A stretch of DNA of 64,000 nucleotides, from NCBI RefSeq assembly GCF_000305775.1, contig NC_018866.1:2499001-2563000 (forward strand), in the 5' to 3' direction. The notes beneath the pieces were generated by a model that did no database searches, had not been told where the DNA came from, and saw nothing but the letters and a program-made list of their open reading frames with translations. Below, piece after piece: positions 52,226-61,633 of this stretch. The DNA comes from Dehalobacter sp. DCA (GTDB lineage: Bacteria > Bacillota > Desulfitobacteriia > Desulfitobacteriales > Syntrophobotulaceae). The translations under genes and the position numbers were made by a program. Every line of letters begins with the position of its first letter. Position 1 is the stretch's first letter.

Positions 52226-53710
52226 TCAGAGCATCTTTCTGATGCTTTCCGCCGTATGCCGCTGAAAATTGAAATCCCGGAATGTTTCTTGACGCGACGC
52301 TCCGAGCGCAGATCCAGCTGATTGATCAATGGCTGCTTTAAGATCCGCCTTCAGGCTCTGATCAGTTGTTTCCTGGTATAAGGTGTAGATGTACGGGACC
52401 GCTGCCTCAGACAAGCCGGACAAAGCCTGCACATCGAGATTCTCCAGGGTTCCGTTACTGTATCTGTCAATATTATAAGCAGCAATTCGGCCGTCGATGT
52501 TCCCGTAGCTCAGGATCATGAAAAACACTACAAATCCGACCAGCATGATCCTGGCTGCGTTAAATTTTTTAAACTGTCTGACGGCAATCACCGCAAACAG
52601 AAAGAGCAGTACAAGCATAAACCAGGTCGTATAGACACGCAGCGGGGTCAAACCAAAATAATGGATGTACATCACCATCTTGCTAATGGCCGTAATGATC
52701 AACATCAGGGTGAAAAGGCATAAAATGGCTGTTTCTATTTGCAGAATCCTCACCTTGTCCCTTTTCACAATGAGATGGGCCACCGTAATCACGACCATAT
52801 TGATTCCGGCTACCGCACAAAGTTCAAAAAAGCCTCTGCGGGCATACTCCGCATGCGTCATGAGTTCCGGGAGACGGCCATTGAATGCCGAGAAAAGATA
52901 GGTGATCTGAGAAAGGAAGAAGACCATAAAGACAAGATTCAATGCTGTCAATGCGGTGTATACGGTCACTCCCGGGGAAAAACGGAAAGCAGCGGCCGTT
53001 TTGTCAACAGTCTCGATGGTGACATATCCCGTATTCCTCCCATGCCGGTCGCCGTAAATCAATCCGTATAGATAACAGGCAACGGGAATCCCCATCAATA
53101 TCTGGACAATAATATTCATCGATACCGAAAACTGCAGATTGGCGATCATCCCTGCGAAAACAGCATCGGCTCGTGTCAATAGGTTGATGACTGCGGCCAG
53201 GATCGGAATCATCACAAGAATACCAACCGCTCCGGCCAGAAGGGATTTTCCCTTTTGATTTCTGCCAAACAGTCCCTTGACCGCGCCAAAGCAGCAGGCA
53301 AAATTGCGAAATGGGATGACCAAAACTTGATTAAAAAAATCGCCCAGGATATAAACGGAGATCCTTTTCTCCAGGTTTCTGCCCGTAGACAGGCTGATCC
53401 AATAGATGACAGCGGCTGTAAGAAAGATAAAATTCAGTCCTTTGATCAGGATATTGTCAAAAAGCAAGAAAACCAGGGACGACAGGATAATGACAATGAA
53501 ACACAACCAGCTCGTTCTTGTTTGACGGAACTTACCTGATTTCAGATATAGGACGGTAGACAGACAGAATATCGCTGCAAATAAGGTAACACCCGCACCA
53601 AGACCGGCAGCCAGGATCAGATTCCAATATAAGAAGCCGCAGACCAGCATGGCCAATGCGAAAACAATATCACTCCTTGTATAGGTTGCCGTATCCGTAC
53701 TGTTATTCAT
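52226..53710 (-). CDS. DUF4173 multi-pass membrane protein
   Basis: 494 aa with about eleven to twelve membrane helices and the DUF4173 core ALTALNLVFMVFFLSQITYL, then FSAFNGRLPEL and ARRGFFELCAVAGIN. The last 70 residues are soluble and helical. Its start overlaps the end of the XRE gene by 8 bp. The group DUF2975 - XRE - DUF4173 is a common Firmicutes envelope cassette of unknown function in which the small regulator probably controls the membrane proteins. Confidence 0.85.
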   Translation of the reverse strand: MNNSTDTATYTRSDIVFALAMLVCGFLYWNLILAAGLGAGVTLFAAIFCLSTVLYLKSGKFRQTRTSWLCFIVIILSSLVFLLFDNILIKGLNFIFLTAAVIYWISLSTGRNLEKRISVYILGDFFNQVLVIPFRNFACCFGAVKGLFGRNQKGKSLLAGAVGILVMIPILAAVINLLTRADAVFAGMIANLQFSVSMNIIVQILMGIPVACYLYGLIYGDRHGRNTGYVTIETVDKTAAAFRFSPGVTVYTALTALNLVFMVFFLSQITYLFSAFNGRLPELMTHAEYARRGFFELCAVAGINMVVITVAHLIVKRDKVRILQIETAILCLFTLMLIITAISKMVMYIHYFGLTPLRVYTTWFMLVLLFLFAVIAVRQFKKFNAARIMLVGFVVFFMILSYGNIDGRIAAYNIDRYSNGTLENLDVQALSGLSEAAVPYIYTLYQETTDQSLKADLKAAIDQSAGSALGASRQETFRDFNFQRHTAESIRKML

Positions 53711-53921
53711 CTCCCTGTTCTCCTTTCCGATACTCTAATAAATCTCCGGGCTTGCAATTCAGAACCTTGCAGATTTCTTCCAAGGTCGAAAAGCGGATAG
53801 CCTTGGCCTTGTTGTTTTTCAGAATTGAAAGATTAGCCGGAGTGATTCCGATTTTATCCGCCAGCTCACCGGCAGGAATTTTTCTTTTTGCCATCATAAC
53901 GTCGAGATTAACGACAATCAA
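53703..53921 (-). CDS. XRE-family regulator (YozG-like)
   Basis: 72 aa with helix-turn-helix KIPAGELADKIGITPANLSI and the typical end LEEICKVLNCKPGDLLEYRK. It is the middle gene of the DUF2975/DUF4173 operon, starting 14 bp after DUF2975 and overlapping DUF4173 by 8 bp. It probably regulates the operon; YozG-type proteins are usually found beside DUF2975. Confidence 0.9.
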   Translation of the reverse strand: MIVVNLDVMMAKRKIPAGELADKIGITPANLSILKNNKAKAIRFSTLEEICKVLNCKPGDLLEYRKGEQGDE

Positions 53922-53935
53922 TGAGAATCCCTCCC

Positions 53936-54382
53936 CTAAATCGTAAAATCATTTTCTCTTTTGATAACGATCGCCTGTTCAAAAACATTTTTGATCACTC
54001 TCAGGATCAGCCCTAAAAAAGCGGCACAAACGGCTATAATCACAAAAAGAATATAATAAAATCCTGAGATGAACAAAATGGCGGAGACGACAAAACTGCA
54101 CCATGACAACGCCCGCAGGAGCTTGACATTTTTTTCTACAAACACTTCTTCCCGCCTGATGTTGGAAAGAAGCCTGCCAAGGCAGATCAAGGATAACATC
54201 CCCGGCAGAACACAGGCATAGACCGTTAGGAGCAAGGAATGAATGATTTCAGGATTTTTTCCTGTGTAGTTTACATATGTAGGGATTAAATTCGGCATAG
54301 CAAAAGCTGCGCATATGACCAGGACAATGGCGATCTTGGTACAAATGGAAGATAGTCTTACGGACTTACTTGGATTCCACAT
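53936..54382 (-). CDS. DUF2975 membrane protein
   Basis: 148 aa with four membrane helices: KIAIVLVICAAFAMPNLIP, LLLTVYACVLPGMLSLICLG, WCSFVVSAILFISGFYYIL and IIAVCAAFLGLILRVIKNVF. The last helix with RVIKNVFEQAIVIKRENDFTI matches DUF2975. It is the first gene of the operon with XRE and DUF4173. Confidence 0.85.
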   Translation of the reverse strand: MWNPSKSVRLSSICTKIAIVLVICAAFAMPNLIPTYVNYTGKNPEIIHSLLLTVYACVLPGMLSLICLGRLLSNIRREEVFVEKNVKLLRALSWCSFVVSAILFISGFYYILFVIIAVCAAFLGLILRVIKNVFEQAIVIKRENDFTI

Positions 54383-54507
54383 TGTATCATACCCTTTCTA
54401 TCTATTTTGGTTCTATTGTAAATGGTATATTATTGTAAGTCAATATTAATTTATCATTTTTCGATATATTTATGTTGTTTATAGATAAATCCAAACTTCA
54501 AGTCAAC

Positions 54508-54576
54508 CGCCATCAACCATCAACCATCAACCATCAATCATCAACCGTCAGTCCGTCAGTCCGTCAGTCCGTCATC
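54508..54576. repeat. Short tandem repeats, 7-bp then 8-bp units
   Basis: The unit CATCAAC (with one variant) recurs about five times from 54510, followed by about four copies of GTCAGTCC. They lie between the DUF2975 gene and the Zn-ribbon gene, upstream of any visible promoter. Their function is unknown. Confidence 0.75.
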
Positions 54577-54670
54577 CCATTATCCGGACGCCCCCAACCC
54601 CCCACAATTCCTGACGGTGATGGAAAAAGATATTAAACAGATCATCAAAGCAAAATATTAACTAAAAAAA

Positions 54671-54705
54671 ATAACCTTGGAATGACTTGAAAGTTCCAAG
54701 GTTAT
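54671..54705. terminator. Bidirectional terminator closing the DUF5685/DnaJ operon
   Basis: AACCTTGGAA pairs with TTCCAAGGTT around eleven bases, with A- and T-runs on both sides. Confidence 0.8.
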
Positions 54706-54763
54706 TCTTTTTAGTTCTTGCAGTTTATGAAGTACTACTATGATCAAATTTATTTGTTCTTAG

Positions 54764-55174
54764 TTATAAGCGGATATAGAGCTCGAATTCATGATGGCAG
54801 CAAGGGCACTTTACTGTATGTTTGCCTTTTCGCCGCGGCAGCCGAAGTACTCTTTTACAGTGCGGACATTTGCGGAAACGGTGGGTTTTAATTTCTTTGA
54901 TTCGGCGCATCGTCAAAGAACCTTCAGCCTTAATCCTATTCCACATTTTCATGAATTTATCGTTTTCCTGGCGTCTTTTATAGATGTTTCGGGATAAGCT
55001 TCTGAAGATCATTACAGCCAGAACGGCCCCCATCAAAATACTGATGATACCGGAACGGATAAACGTATTGGCGATCAGCAATACAAACCAGACCCCAAGT
55101 AAAGCATAATACAACTGATCAATTCCGTACCGGCCAATCATCAAACGTGTCAGCTTATTTTTCAAATTACCCAT
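54764..55174 (-). CDS. Membrane protein with C-terminal zinc ribbon
   Basis: 136 aa from MGNLKNKLTRLMIGRYG; GGAGTGGGA precedes this ATG. Two membrane helices (YYALLGVWFVLLIANTFI and ISILMGAVLAVMIFRSL) are followed by a basic linker and a zinc ribbon with KCPHCKRVLRLP and VKCPCCHHEF. It is the third gene of the operon with DUF5685 and DnaJ. The ribbon could sense metal or bind a protein client; downstream of a Mn riboswitch a metal role is attractive but unproven. Confidence 0.75.
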   Translation of the reverse strand: MGNLKNKLTRLMIGRYGIDQLYYALLGVWFVLLIANTFIRSGIISILMGAVLAVMIFRSLSRNIYKRRQENDKFMKMWNRIKAEGSLTMRRIKEIKTHRFRKCPHCKRVLRLPRRKGKHTVKCPCCHHEFELYIRL

Positions 55175-55200
55175 TGTTCCCACTCCTTACGCAATTCTCA

Positions 55201-55770
55201 TCAACAGAACGGACAGCAAAGGTCCGCGATACATAAGCCAAAACAGAGTTTGTCCAGCGTGTCATTCGGCATGCCGAAGCTGCGTCTTTGTTGCTGATAA
55301 ACGCGTCCGCCGCGTTGCAGCATATTTAAGATGCGTTGGTATTCCGGATTGCCGGGATTCATGCGTACGGCTGTTTCGGCGTGGTTCAGCGCAATGATGA
55401 TGTTGCCGATACCGGCATTGGCAACAGCACTGCAATAGTACCATTCGGCACTTCGGTCACTCATCCTGGCCAGAATATTCAGCGCCTCGCGAAAATAGCC
55501 CAAATTGATATAGTGTTTTACCGAATCATACGCTGAGGAAGCATATTCCCGGTAAGCGTTGCTTCCGTTGTAATAGGTGTTTGGGTAGGGGTTTCCGCTT
55601 TTGATCTGTTCGTAAGCGGCATTGATTTCACTCATTTTCTTAGCCGCTTCTGCATTGCCGGGGTTCAGGTCCGGGTGGTATCTTTTGGCCAGTTTGCGAT
55701 AGGCTTTTTTTATTTCATCATCCGCAGCCGTCTGAGGAACACCAAGTACTTGATAAGGATCGGATATCAT
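55201..55770 (-). CDS. DnaJ-domain protein
   Basis: 189 aa. The J-domain runs over the first 60 residues: [20 protein letters not shown], then [11 protein letters not shown] with the HPD motif that stimulates DnaK. No zinc finger or classical client-binding domain follows; instead there is a TPR-like helical part ([33 protein letters not shown]) and a cysteine-rich tail [14 protein letters not shown] that could bind metal. It starts 6 bp after DUF5685. It is probably a specialised co-chaperone. Confidence 0.85.
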   Translation of the reverse strand: MISDPYQVLGVPQTAADDEIKKAYRKLAKRYHPDLNPGNAEAAKKMSEINAAYEQIKSGNPYPNTYYNGSNAYREYASSAYDSVKHYINLGYFREALNILARMSDRSAEWYYCSAVANAGIGNIIIALNHAETAVRMNPGNPEYQRILNMLQRGGRVYQQQRRSFGMPNDTLDKLCFGLCIADLCCPFC

Positions 55771-55776
55771 TCTTTC

Positions 55777-56589
55777 TTATCTCCCCTTCACTTTCTTATT
55801 CGCTGCTTCATACCTTGTCCAAACGCCTGAATAGAGAATGTTTTCAATAAGGTTTTGATCGCGTTTGATTGGCAGTTGTCGGTATTTTTCCATACAGTCG
55901 GCCATAAGCAGATTTAATATTTGCGGAAAATGATCTGTTGACAACGCAGTCAGCGGATTATAGCATTCCTTTTGGATGTCCTTTTTGAGATCAAGACAGG
56001 CATCCATAATGTAAATGAATTTGCCAAGCGATTCTCCAAAGTTACGTAAATCTTGAGCATCGTCATCTTCTTTGAAAACGAACACTTCGCCCATGAGTCT
56101 GCCGAAACAACCTGCAGGAATATCCGGTTTCAGTTCCCCTGATTTTTCTATGTCGGAAAGGGTGTTCAAGCACTCACTGATGACAGCACATTGCCGGGGA
56201 TGGCGGATGGCAGCCTGCCTGTATTTCTTTTCGAACAGCTTGGCTTCACCCAGCGACAGGATCTTCCGTTCGTCCTTCCAATCATCAAGAAATTTGAAAT
56301 AAGTCAGGACAATACTCATATCGGCGGTATAATCTGAGATCTCGTTCTGCCAATAGCAGTGAGGTTTGCGGGGATGCATGATGCATCGCCCGGTTTGAAT
56401 GGTAGTATCTTTCTGATAAAGCGCGGAAAGGAACAGTACGAGGAAAGTCATGTCATAGTTTAGTGTGATACGGCTAAGGGTGCCGTGACGGTCTCCCAGC
56501 GTCTGGCATAAACCGCAGTAGCACGACCGATAGTGTAGTTTTTCTTCGGAAGTTAGCTTATCGATATTGGCGACGACATAACCGAACAT
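55777..56589 (-). CDS. DUF5685 family protein
   Basis: 270 aa from MFGYVVANIDKLTSEEKL; AGGTG lies six bases before this ATG. The YRSCYCGLCQTLGDRHG motif with two close cysteines, GRCIMHPRKPH, LTYFKFLDDWKDE and LGKFIYIMDACLDLKKD are typical of DUF5685, a helical family often next to DnaJ genes. The DD and DxxxD motifs with the cysteines suggest metal binding. It is the first gene after a manganese riboswitch, so it may serve Mn handling. Confidence 0.85.
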   Translation of the reverse strand: MFGYVVANIDKLTSEEKLHYRSCYCGLCQTLGDRHGTLSRITLNYDMTFLVLFLSALYQKDTTIQTGRCIMHPRKPHCYWQNEISDYTADMSIVLTYFKFLDDWKDERKILSLGEAKLFEKKYRQAAIRHPRQCAVISECLNTLSDIEKSGELKPDIPAGCFGRLMGEVFVFKEDDDAQDLRNFGESLGKFIYIMDACLDLKKDIQKECYNPLTALSTDHFPQILNLLMADCMEKYRQLPIKRDQNLIENILYSGVWTRYEAANKKVKGR

Positions 56590-56631
56590 ATTTTTCACCT
56601 GACTTCATTCATATCTTATTTAAATATAAAT

Positions 56632-56744
56632 AAAAAAAACCTTCACCCCCAAGGGCAAAGGTCTCGCTTACAATCAGTCAATTGCAATAAAGCCGGGATC
56701 GAAATCCGTCTTGACGACTTTATTATCCAGCTACTCCCCTTTGA
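56632..56744 (-). promoter_or_regulatory. yybP-ykoY manganese riboswitch with intrinsic terminator
   Basis: On the minus strand it opens with AAAGGGGAGTAGC, continues with AAAGTCGTCAAGACGG, has CCCGGCTTTATT pairing back to the AATAAAG arm, and closes with AAGCGAGACCTTTGCC. Each is a fixed piece of the yybP-ykoY consensus, including the two L1/L3 loops that hold Mn2+. GACCTTTGCCC then pairs with GGGTGAAGGT and is followed by eight T, which is the expression platform. It lies 43 bp before the DUF5685 start codon. Confidence 0.9.
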
Positions 56745-56935
56745 TTTACGATAACGCAATTATACCAGAAGGAAAATGTTGATGCAACTACGAATATTTT
56801 GTTTTGCAAAAAATTTACTGCTAATATAACATAAAAAAAAACGGCTGTGATACAATAAGTCTAACCTGAGGGAAGTACTATGTTCATTCAAAAATGATGT
56901 GTGTATCCTTAACAGACAAGGAGGAGGTAACATCA

Positions 56936-57817
56936 ATGACCGTCATTCAAACGAAGAATCTCACGAAAAGTTACAACAAGGCAAGGGGCATCGTCGACGT
57001 GAATCTTGATGTCATGGAAGGAGAGATCTTTGGGTTTATCGGGCCAAACGGCGCCGGCAAATCGACGACCATCCGAACGTTGCTCGGGCTTATCTACCCC
57101 ACCAAGGGAAGCGCCGAAATCTTCGGTAAAAATTGCAGTGAGTTCCCGGAAATACGCAAAGAAGTGGGCTATCTGCCAAGTGAGGTATTTTATTACGATA
57201 ACATGAAGGTTATCGATCTGCTCAAATATTCCGCGAGCTTTTACAAAAAGGACTGCATGAAGAAAATTAAGGAGCTTGCGGAGATCATGGATCTCGACCT
57301 CAAGAAAAAGATCGACGATCTCTCTTTTGGCAACAAAAAAAAGGTTGGCATTGTTCAGGGGTTGCTCCACGAGCCTAAACTGATCATACTCGACGAGCCA
57401 ACCAGTGGCTTAGACCCGCTGATGCAGCAAAAGTTCTTTGACATTATCGCGCAGGAGAATCAAAAGGGTGCCACTGTATTCTTTTCATCGCATATTCTTG
57501 ACGAAGTTCAGAGGATGTGCGACAGGGTAGCATTCATCAAAGACGGTAAAATCATAAAACTTGAAAAAATGAGCACGCTTCAGGCAGATAGCTATAAGAG
57601 TTTTAAAATTGAAGCAAAATCTCCCATAGCCGGAGAAATCTTCAATATCAGTGGTGTAAGCCGGCTTGAAATCAAAGAGAATACGGCTGATTTTATTTTC
57701 AAAGGCAACATTAATTCTATGATGAAAAAAATCGCGGAGATTGAGCTTGTCAACATATCCATTTACGAACCTGACCTTGAAGAGATCTTCATGCATTATT
57801 ATGCCAAGGAGGGTTGA
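56936..57817 (+). CDS. ABC transporter ATP-binding protein
   Basis: 293 aa from MTVIQTKNLTKSYNKARG; GGAGGT is upstream. Walker A GFIGPNGAGKSTTIR, signature LSFGNKKKVGI (usual LSGGQ altered) and Walker B LIILDEPTSGLDP are present, followed by the H-loop SSHIL. It forms an exporter with the two permeases that follow. The drug-exporter/bacteriocin-immunity type (CcmA-like) is likely; the substrate is unknown. Confidence 0.9.
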   Translation: MTVIQTKNLTKSYNKARGIVDVNLDVMEGEIFGFIGPNGAGKSTTIRTLLGLIYPTKGSAEIFGKNCSEFPEIRKEVGYLPSEVFYYDNMKVIDLLKYSASFYKKDCMKKIKELAEIMDLDLKKKIDDLSFGNKKKVGIVQGLLHEPKLIILDEPTSGLDPLMQQKFFDIIAQENQKGATVFFSSHILDEVQRMCDRVAFIKDGKIIKLEKMSTLQADSYKSFKIEAKSPIAGEIFNISGVSRLEIKENTADFIFKGNINSMMKKIAEIELVNISIYEPDLEEIFMHYYAKEG

Positions 57818-57822
57818 TCGTT

Positions 57823-58623
57823 ATGAATATGTTTTGGCACGAGCTTAACTCGCTGCGAAAATCGACGATTCTATGGACATGCACTTTGATTGCACTCGCT
57901 GGGATTTACTTTTCTGTCTATCCCGCAATTGCGAATGATGCGGCAGATTTTAAAAGGCTGCTGGGCGGCTACCCGGCGTCGGTGAGGGCAATACTCGGTA
58001 TTTCGCTTGACAGCATCACTTCTCTTTTGGGCTTTTATTCGATGATATTCACATTTATCACACTGTGCGGTGCCATTCAGGCCATGAATCTCGGCGTCTC
58101 CATTCTTTCCAAAGAAACGAGGGAAAGGACAGCCGATTTTCTTCTCGTCAAGCCTGTTTCGCGTTCGGCTATTGTCAGCTCCAAGCTTCTGGCTGCACTA
58201 ACCATGCTCATAATCACGAACGTAATCTATTATGCGGCTGCCTCCATCCTTGCCGCCATGGTTAAGACAGCGGATTTCAGCGTTACGCTGTTTTTTATGA
58301 TCAATCTCACGCTGCTTTTCATTCAGCTCATTTTTTTCTCAATCGGGGCTGCAGTCGCGGTGATCATTCCAAAGTTAAAATCCGTGCTTCCGGTCTCACT
58401 CGGGGTCGTTTTTGGATTTTTCTTTATCGGAGCGCTTTTAGCCGCCGGTGAAAATGATGCGGCACGCTTTCTCTCACCGTTTAAATATTTTAATCCTTCT
58501 TATATTATTAGAAATTCAAACTATGAAGCCCCCTACCTTATCACAGGCGCTGTTATTGTTATTATTGCAACGGTAACCACCTATATCATTTATGCCAAAA
58601 AAGATATCCATGCCGTGAGCTGA
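57823..58623 (+). CDS. ABC-2 type permease 1
   Basis: 266 aa from MNMFWHELNSLRKST; GGAGGG lies upstream and the frame overlaps the ATPase end. Six membrane helices in the ABC-2 arrangement are visible (for example LLGFYSMIFTFITLCGAIQA, then FLLVKPVSRSAIVSSKLLA). The conserved KETRERTADFLLVKPVSR cytoplasmic segment contacts the ATPase. Confidence 0.85.
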   Translation: MNMFWHELNSLRKSTILWTCTLIALAGIYFSVYPAIANDAADFKRLLGGYPASVRAILGISLDSITSLLGFYSMIFTFITLCGAIQAMNLGVSILSKETRERTADFLLVKPVSRSAIVSSKLLAALTMLIITNVIYYAAASILAAMVKTADFSVTLFFMINLTLLFIQLIFFSIGAAVAVIIPKLKSVLPVSLGVVFGFFFIGALLAAGENDAARFLSPFKYFNPSYIIRNSNYEAPYLITGAVIVIIATVTTYIIYAKKDIHAVS

Positions 58624-58658
58624 TTAACTTTGGGTTTCACTAAAAGGGAGGTCGGATC

Positions 58659-59453
58659 ATGAATATTTTTTTAAGAGAATTAAAGGCCAATAAAAAAGCA
58701 TTGATCATATGGTGCGTTTGTATGTTTTTGGGAGTTTTAAGCGGCATGGGTAAATATACCGCCTATTCGGCAGGCGGACAGTACAACAAAATTTTTGACA
58801 ATATACCCTACTCCATCAAAGCGCTGTTGGGAATGGGCTCATTCGATGTAACCACGATGTCCGGGTATTTTGCAATGTTGTTTCTTTACATTGAGATTGC
58901 GGCTGCCATCCATGCTGTTTTGCTCGGAGCCGGTATTGTTGCCAAAGAGGAACGCGACAAGACGACCGAATTTCTGATGATCAAGCCCGTCTCAAGAGAT
59001 ACCATTATCACTTCCAAGCTTCTTGCAGCCTTTGTGAATGTGGTCATTCTGAATGTTGTAACGCTTGTTTCTTCACTTGTTATGGTCGCTGCTTACAATA
59101 AGGGAAATGACATTTCAAGTGAAATAGTAATGTTCATGTTGAGCATGTTCATCGTTCAGCTTATCTTCCTTTCGCTTGGAACAGCACTGTCAGCTTTCCT
59201 CAAGAATCCGAAAACTTCGGGTTCCCTTGCCGCGGGGATACTCTTCGCTGCATTCGTGATATCCAAAATAACGGACATAACAGACAAGCTGAACGCTCTT
59301 AACCTACTCTCGCCTTTTAAATATTTTAGTTATGTTAATTTGGCAGAGGGTAATGGGCTCGACCTAACGGCTGTTATACTCTCGCTCGGGCTTGTTTCTA
59401 TCTTTTGTATCTCCACCTATGTCTTTTACCGAAAAAGGGATCTGCACGTTTAA
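58659..59453 (+). CDS. ABC-2 type permease 2
   Basis: 264 aa, a paralogue of the first permease: KEERDKTTEFLMIKPVSRD is its coupling helix, and the helix order is the same. The two permeases probably form a heterodimer with two copies of the ATPase. GGGAGG precedes the ATG. Confidence 0.85.
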   Translation: MNIFLRELKANKKALIIWCVCMFLGVLSGMGKYTAYSAGGQYNKIFDNIPYSIKALLGMGSFDVTTMSGYFAMLFLYIEIAAAIHAVLLGAGIVAKEERDKTTEFLMIKPVSRDTIITSKLLAAFVNVVILNVVTLVSSLVMVAAYNKGNDISSEIVMFMLSMFIVQLIFLSLGTALSAFLKNPKTSGSLAAGILFAAFVISKITDITDKLNALNLLSPFKYFSYVNLAEGNGLDLTAVILSLGLVSIFCISTYVFYRKRDLHV

Positions 59454-59605
59454 CCCTTCAGCCGGGTATCTTCATCTTCACTTAATCCCTTTCGATAAGG
59501 TCTGTCGCAGGTCATTGCATCCTATGAATCTGCAACCGCAATAGGGGCCGTATTAGTGTATTCCCTACATTTTTTCCTATCAATGCGATCCTCATTAAAT
59601 CAATT

Positions 59606-60120
59606 CATTCCAAAGATTCATAAAAGCATTGCTGTCTACTTTAAAGAATAAATCAACACCGTTGTAGTAAACATATCCCTCTTTAAAAAGCCTTAGTTGG
59701 ACTTTACTGCCGTCATTCAAGGTTACGTATTTGCTTAATCGAATAATCTTCAACATAAAACAGATAGATCACTGCTTTTAATTTTACAGGGAGCTTAAGA
59801 ATCTCCTTCATGACATCACTGTCAATAGGATCTTCATAGTACGCTTCTATCGCCTCCATTTTTATAACGCGTTTGTGCCACACACTCCGAAGCCTATCTT
59901 TGCAAAGATTTACAGTAATTTTGATCAGCCAGGCCTTTTCGTGTTGATCATCGTTAAACCCAGGTGAGTTGTACAATAGTTTACAAAATGCGTCTTGCAT
60001 GACTTCTTCCGCATCTTCTTTACTTCCAAGATGAACCATGGCGATTTTAAAAAGCATCTCGCCATAACTACTGTATTTTGTTGAAAAAGTGTTCGTAAGC
60101 CGCGGTGACGATTCTTGCAT
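59606..60120 (-). pseudogene. Truncated ECF sigma factor fused to a C-terminal remnant
   Basis: Sigma region 2 (EDAEEVMQDAFCKLLYNS, EKAWLIKITVNLCKDRLR) and the start of region 4 (LPVKLKAVIYLFYVEDYSIK) are intact, but after QIRNLE the frame stops, before the recognition helix. In another frame the sequence goes on SKYVTLNDGSKVQLRLFKEG, YVYYNGVDLFFKVDS, ending FYESLE and TGA, which is the tail of an unrelated beta protein, possibly an anti-sigma partner. The gene is therefore a deletion fusion and should not give a working sigma factor. Start ATG at 60120 after GGAG; an upstream ATG at 60144 lacks a site. Confidence 0.65.
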
Positions 60121-60248
60121 AGGGTAAATTCTCCTTTCATCCATAAAACGAGTGAACTCAGGAAAAAGTCACATTCTTTTCCAGAGAGTCCTAACCTTAC
60201 CCTAGACGAACTTTGCGCTCTCTTTCTGATATTCAGACTTATATAAAA

Positions 60249-60288
60249 TAAAAAACTGATGAACATGTCATTGTTCACCAGTTTTTTC
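60249..60288. terminator. Bidirectional terminator between ECF relic and DNRLRE gene
   Basis: AAAAAACTG-TGAACA pairs with TGTTCA-CAGTTTTTT around a short loop, with A- and T-runs on both sides. Confidence 0.75.
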
Positions 60289-60400
60289 GTAACAGAAGGA
60301 AAATATCAATCGTAGCCTGAAACATCTTGTCCCAAAAAACATATGATGTACAAACTCGAATTTTCAGTTACAGTCATTAATTTTGAGAGAAGGTATGAAA

Positions 60401-61477
60401 ATGGCTACGCTAACCCTGAATATACCCGATACGACTTTCGTCTCATCTTACCTGCCCGACATGAATTTTTCATCCTACCCACTGGTTTATTCCGGTACAG
60501 ATAGTTCATTTCAAAACTGCATCAGTTTCCTGCAAATTGTTTTGCCTGTGTTACCGGTCACTTCCGTTGACAGTGCCTTGCTCGAATTATCTGTGATTGT
60601 TAAAAGCGGTGCTGCTCCAAGTCCGCTTGTTGTCAACAGAGTAACCGATCCATTTAGTACAGCCACCGTGACTTACAATACACGTCCTGCTTTCACTGCA
60701 ACACCATCCGAGATTGATATTACAACAGAAGATTTATATACCACTGTCCAAATTGATGTCATAACGCTGATCAATGGTTGGCTGAACGGAACTTATCCCA
60801 ACAACGGCATGGCGTTGACGAATTCTGACGGCACTTCTGTCGTTGCAGTTGCCACGAATAGCATCAACTACGAACCATTTGATCCAAGATTAGTTTTAAC
60901 TTACACCCCGGTGAAACCGGATACTGCGCTTTGCTTCAGCTATGCGCAGTTGGCGCACCTTATTGAGCAGCTGATCACCTTGTATCCCACAAATACCATG
61001 TCCGTTTTTTTAACAGGTTTTAGTCCTTCCGCGATCACCGGGACTCCGTATCAACTGTATGTATCCCCCGAAGGAACCTACGGAATGATTTTTATTTTGC
61101 TTGATAACGGACAGCAAGAAGCGATTCCGCTCAATGCCATTGCCGCAATTTATACAGGCGATGGAACGGTATACGATCCTTCGATCACCTACCTGCCCCC
61201 GCCACAGTTCCCAGACGGTTGTGACAAAAACCTGATTACTGCTTATCACGACTATGTGCCGGTTTCAACAGATGTCCAAATGTATTTGGGGTCTATCGTT
61301 CAGGCTTCAGGACTGGTTTATAAAAATGAATATGGCATCTTGGTCCTGTCTGATGCAGATGGCAATACACCTGTCTTTATCCCGGTTATGAATATAACCT
61401 CCATTTTCCCGGTAACTCAGAACAGCAGCGGCCAAAAGGCTGCCCTCCCCCGAATTGCCATTACAAACAAAACGTGA
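60401..61477 (+). CDS. DNRLRE-domain protein
   Basis: 358 aa from MATLTLNIPDTTFVSSYL; AGAAGG lies seven bases upstream. The first 165 residues match the DNRLRE (carbohydrate-binding-like) pattern: RVTDPFSTATVTYNTRPAFT, then VQIDVITLINGWLNGTYPNN and PRLVLTY. The rest is an unknown, beta-rich region with repeated PxPVFIPVMNITSIFP-like strands. No signal peptide is seen, so it may be a spore-surface or intracellular structural protein rather than a secreted enzyme. Confidence 0.75.
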   Translation: MATLTLNIPDTTFVSSYLPDMNFSSYPLVYSGTDSSFQNCISFLQIVLPVLPVTSVDSALLELSVIVKSGAAPSPLVVNRVTDPFSTATVTYNTRPAFTATPSEIDITTEDLYTTVQIDVITLINGWLNGTYPNNGMALTNSDGTSVVAVATNSINYEPFDPRLVLTYTPVKPDTALCFSYAQLAHLIEQLITLYPTNTMSVFLTGFSPSAITGTPYQLYVSPEGTYGMIFILLDNGQQEAIPLNAIAAIYTGDGTVYDPSITYLPPPQFPDGCDKNLITAYHDYVPVSTDVQMYLGSIVQASGLVYKNEYGILVLSDADGNTPVFIPVMNITSIFPVTQNSSGQKAALPRIAITNKT

Positions 61478-61505
61478 CCAAAACCGTTCCGCCGTACGCA
61501 GTATT

Positions 61506-61549
61506 CTGCCTTTGAAATCAGGATCTCTTCAGCCTGACTTCAAAGGCAG
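61506..61549 (+). terminator. Terminator after DNRLRE gene
   Basis: CTGCCTTTGAA pairs with TTCAAAGGCAG; an inner TCAGG/CCTGA stem extends it, and TTTTG follows. Confidence 0.8.
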
Positions 61550-61633
61550 TTTTGTTGAAAGTTCTTCAATTTCCCGAATAACATGTTTAATCGGTTTATT
61601 TCAAAATACTTTATGAACATAAGCACAGCTATT

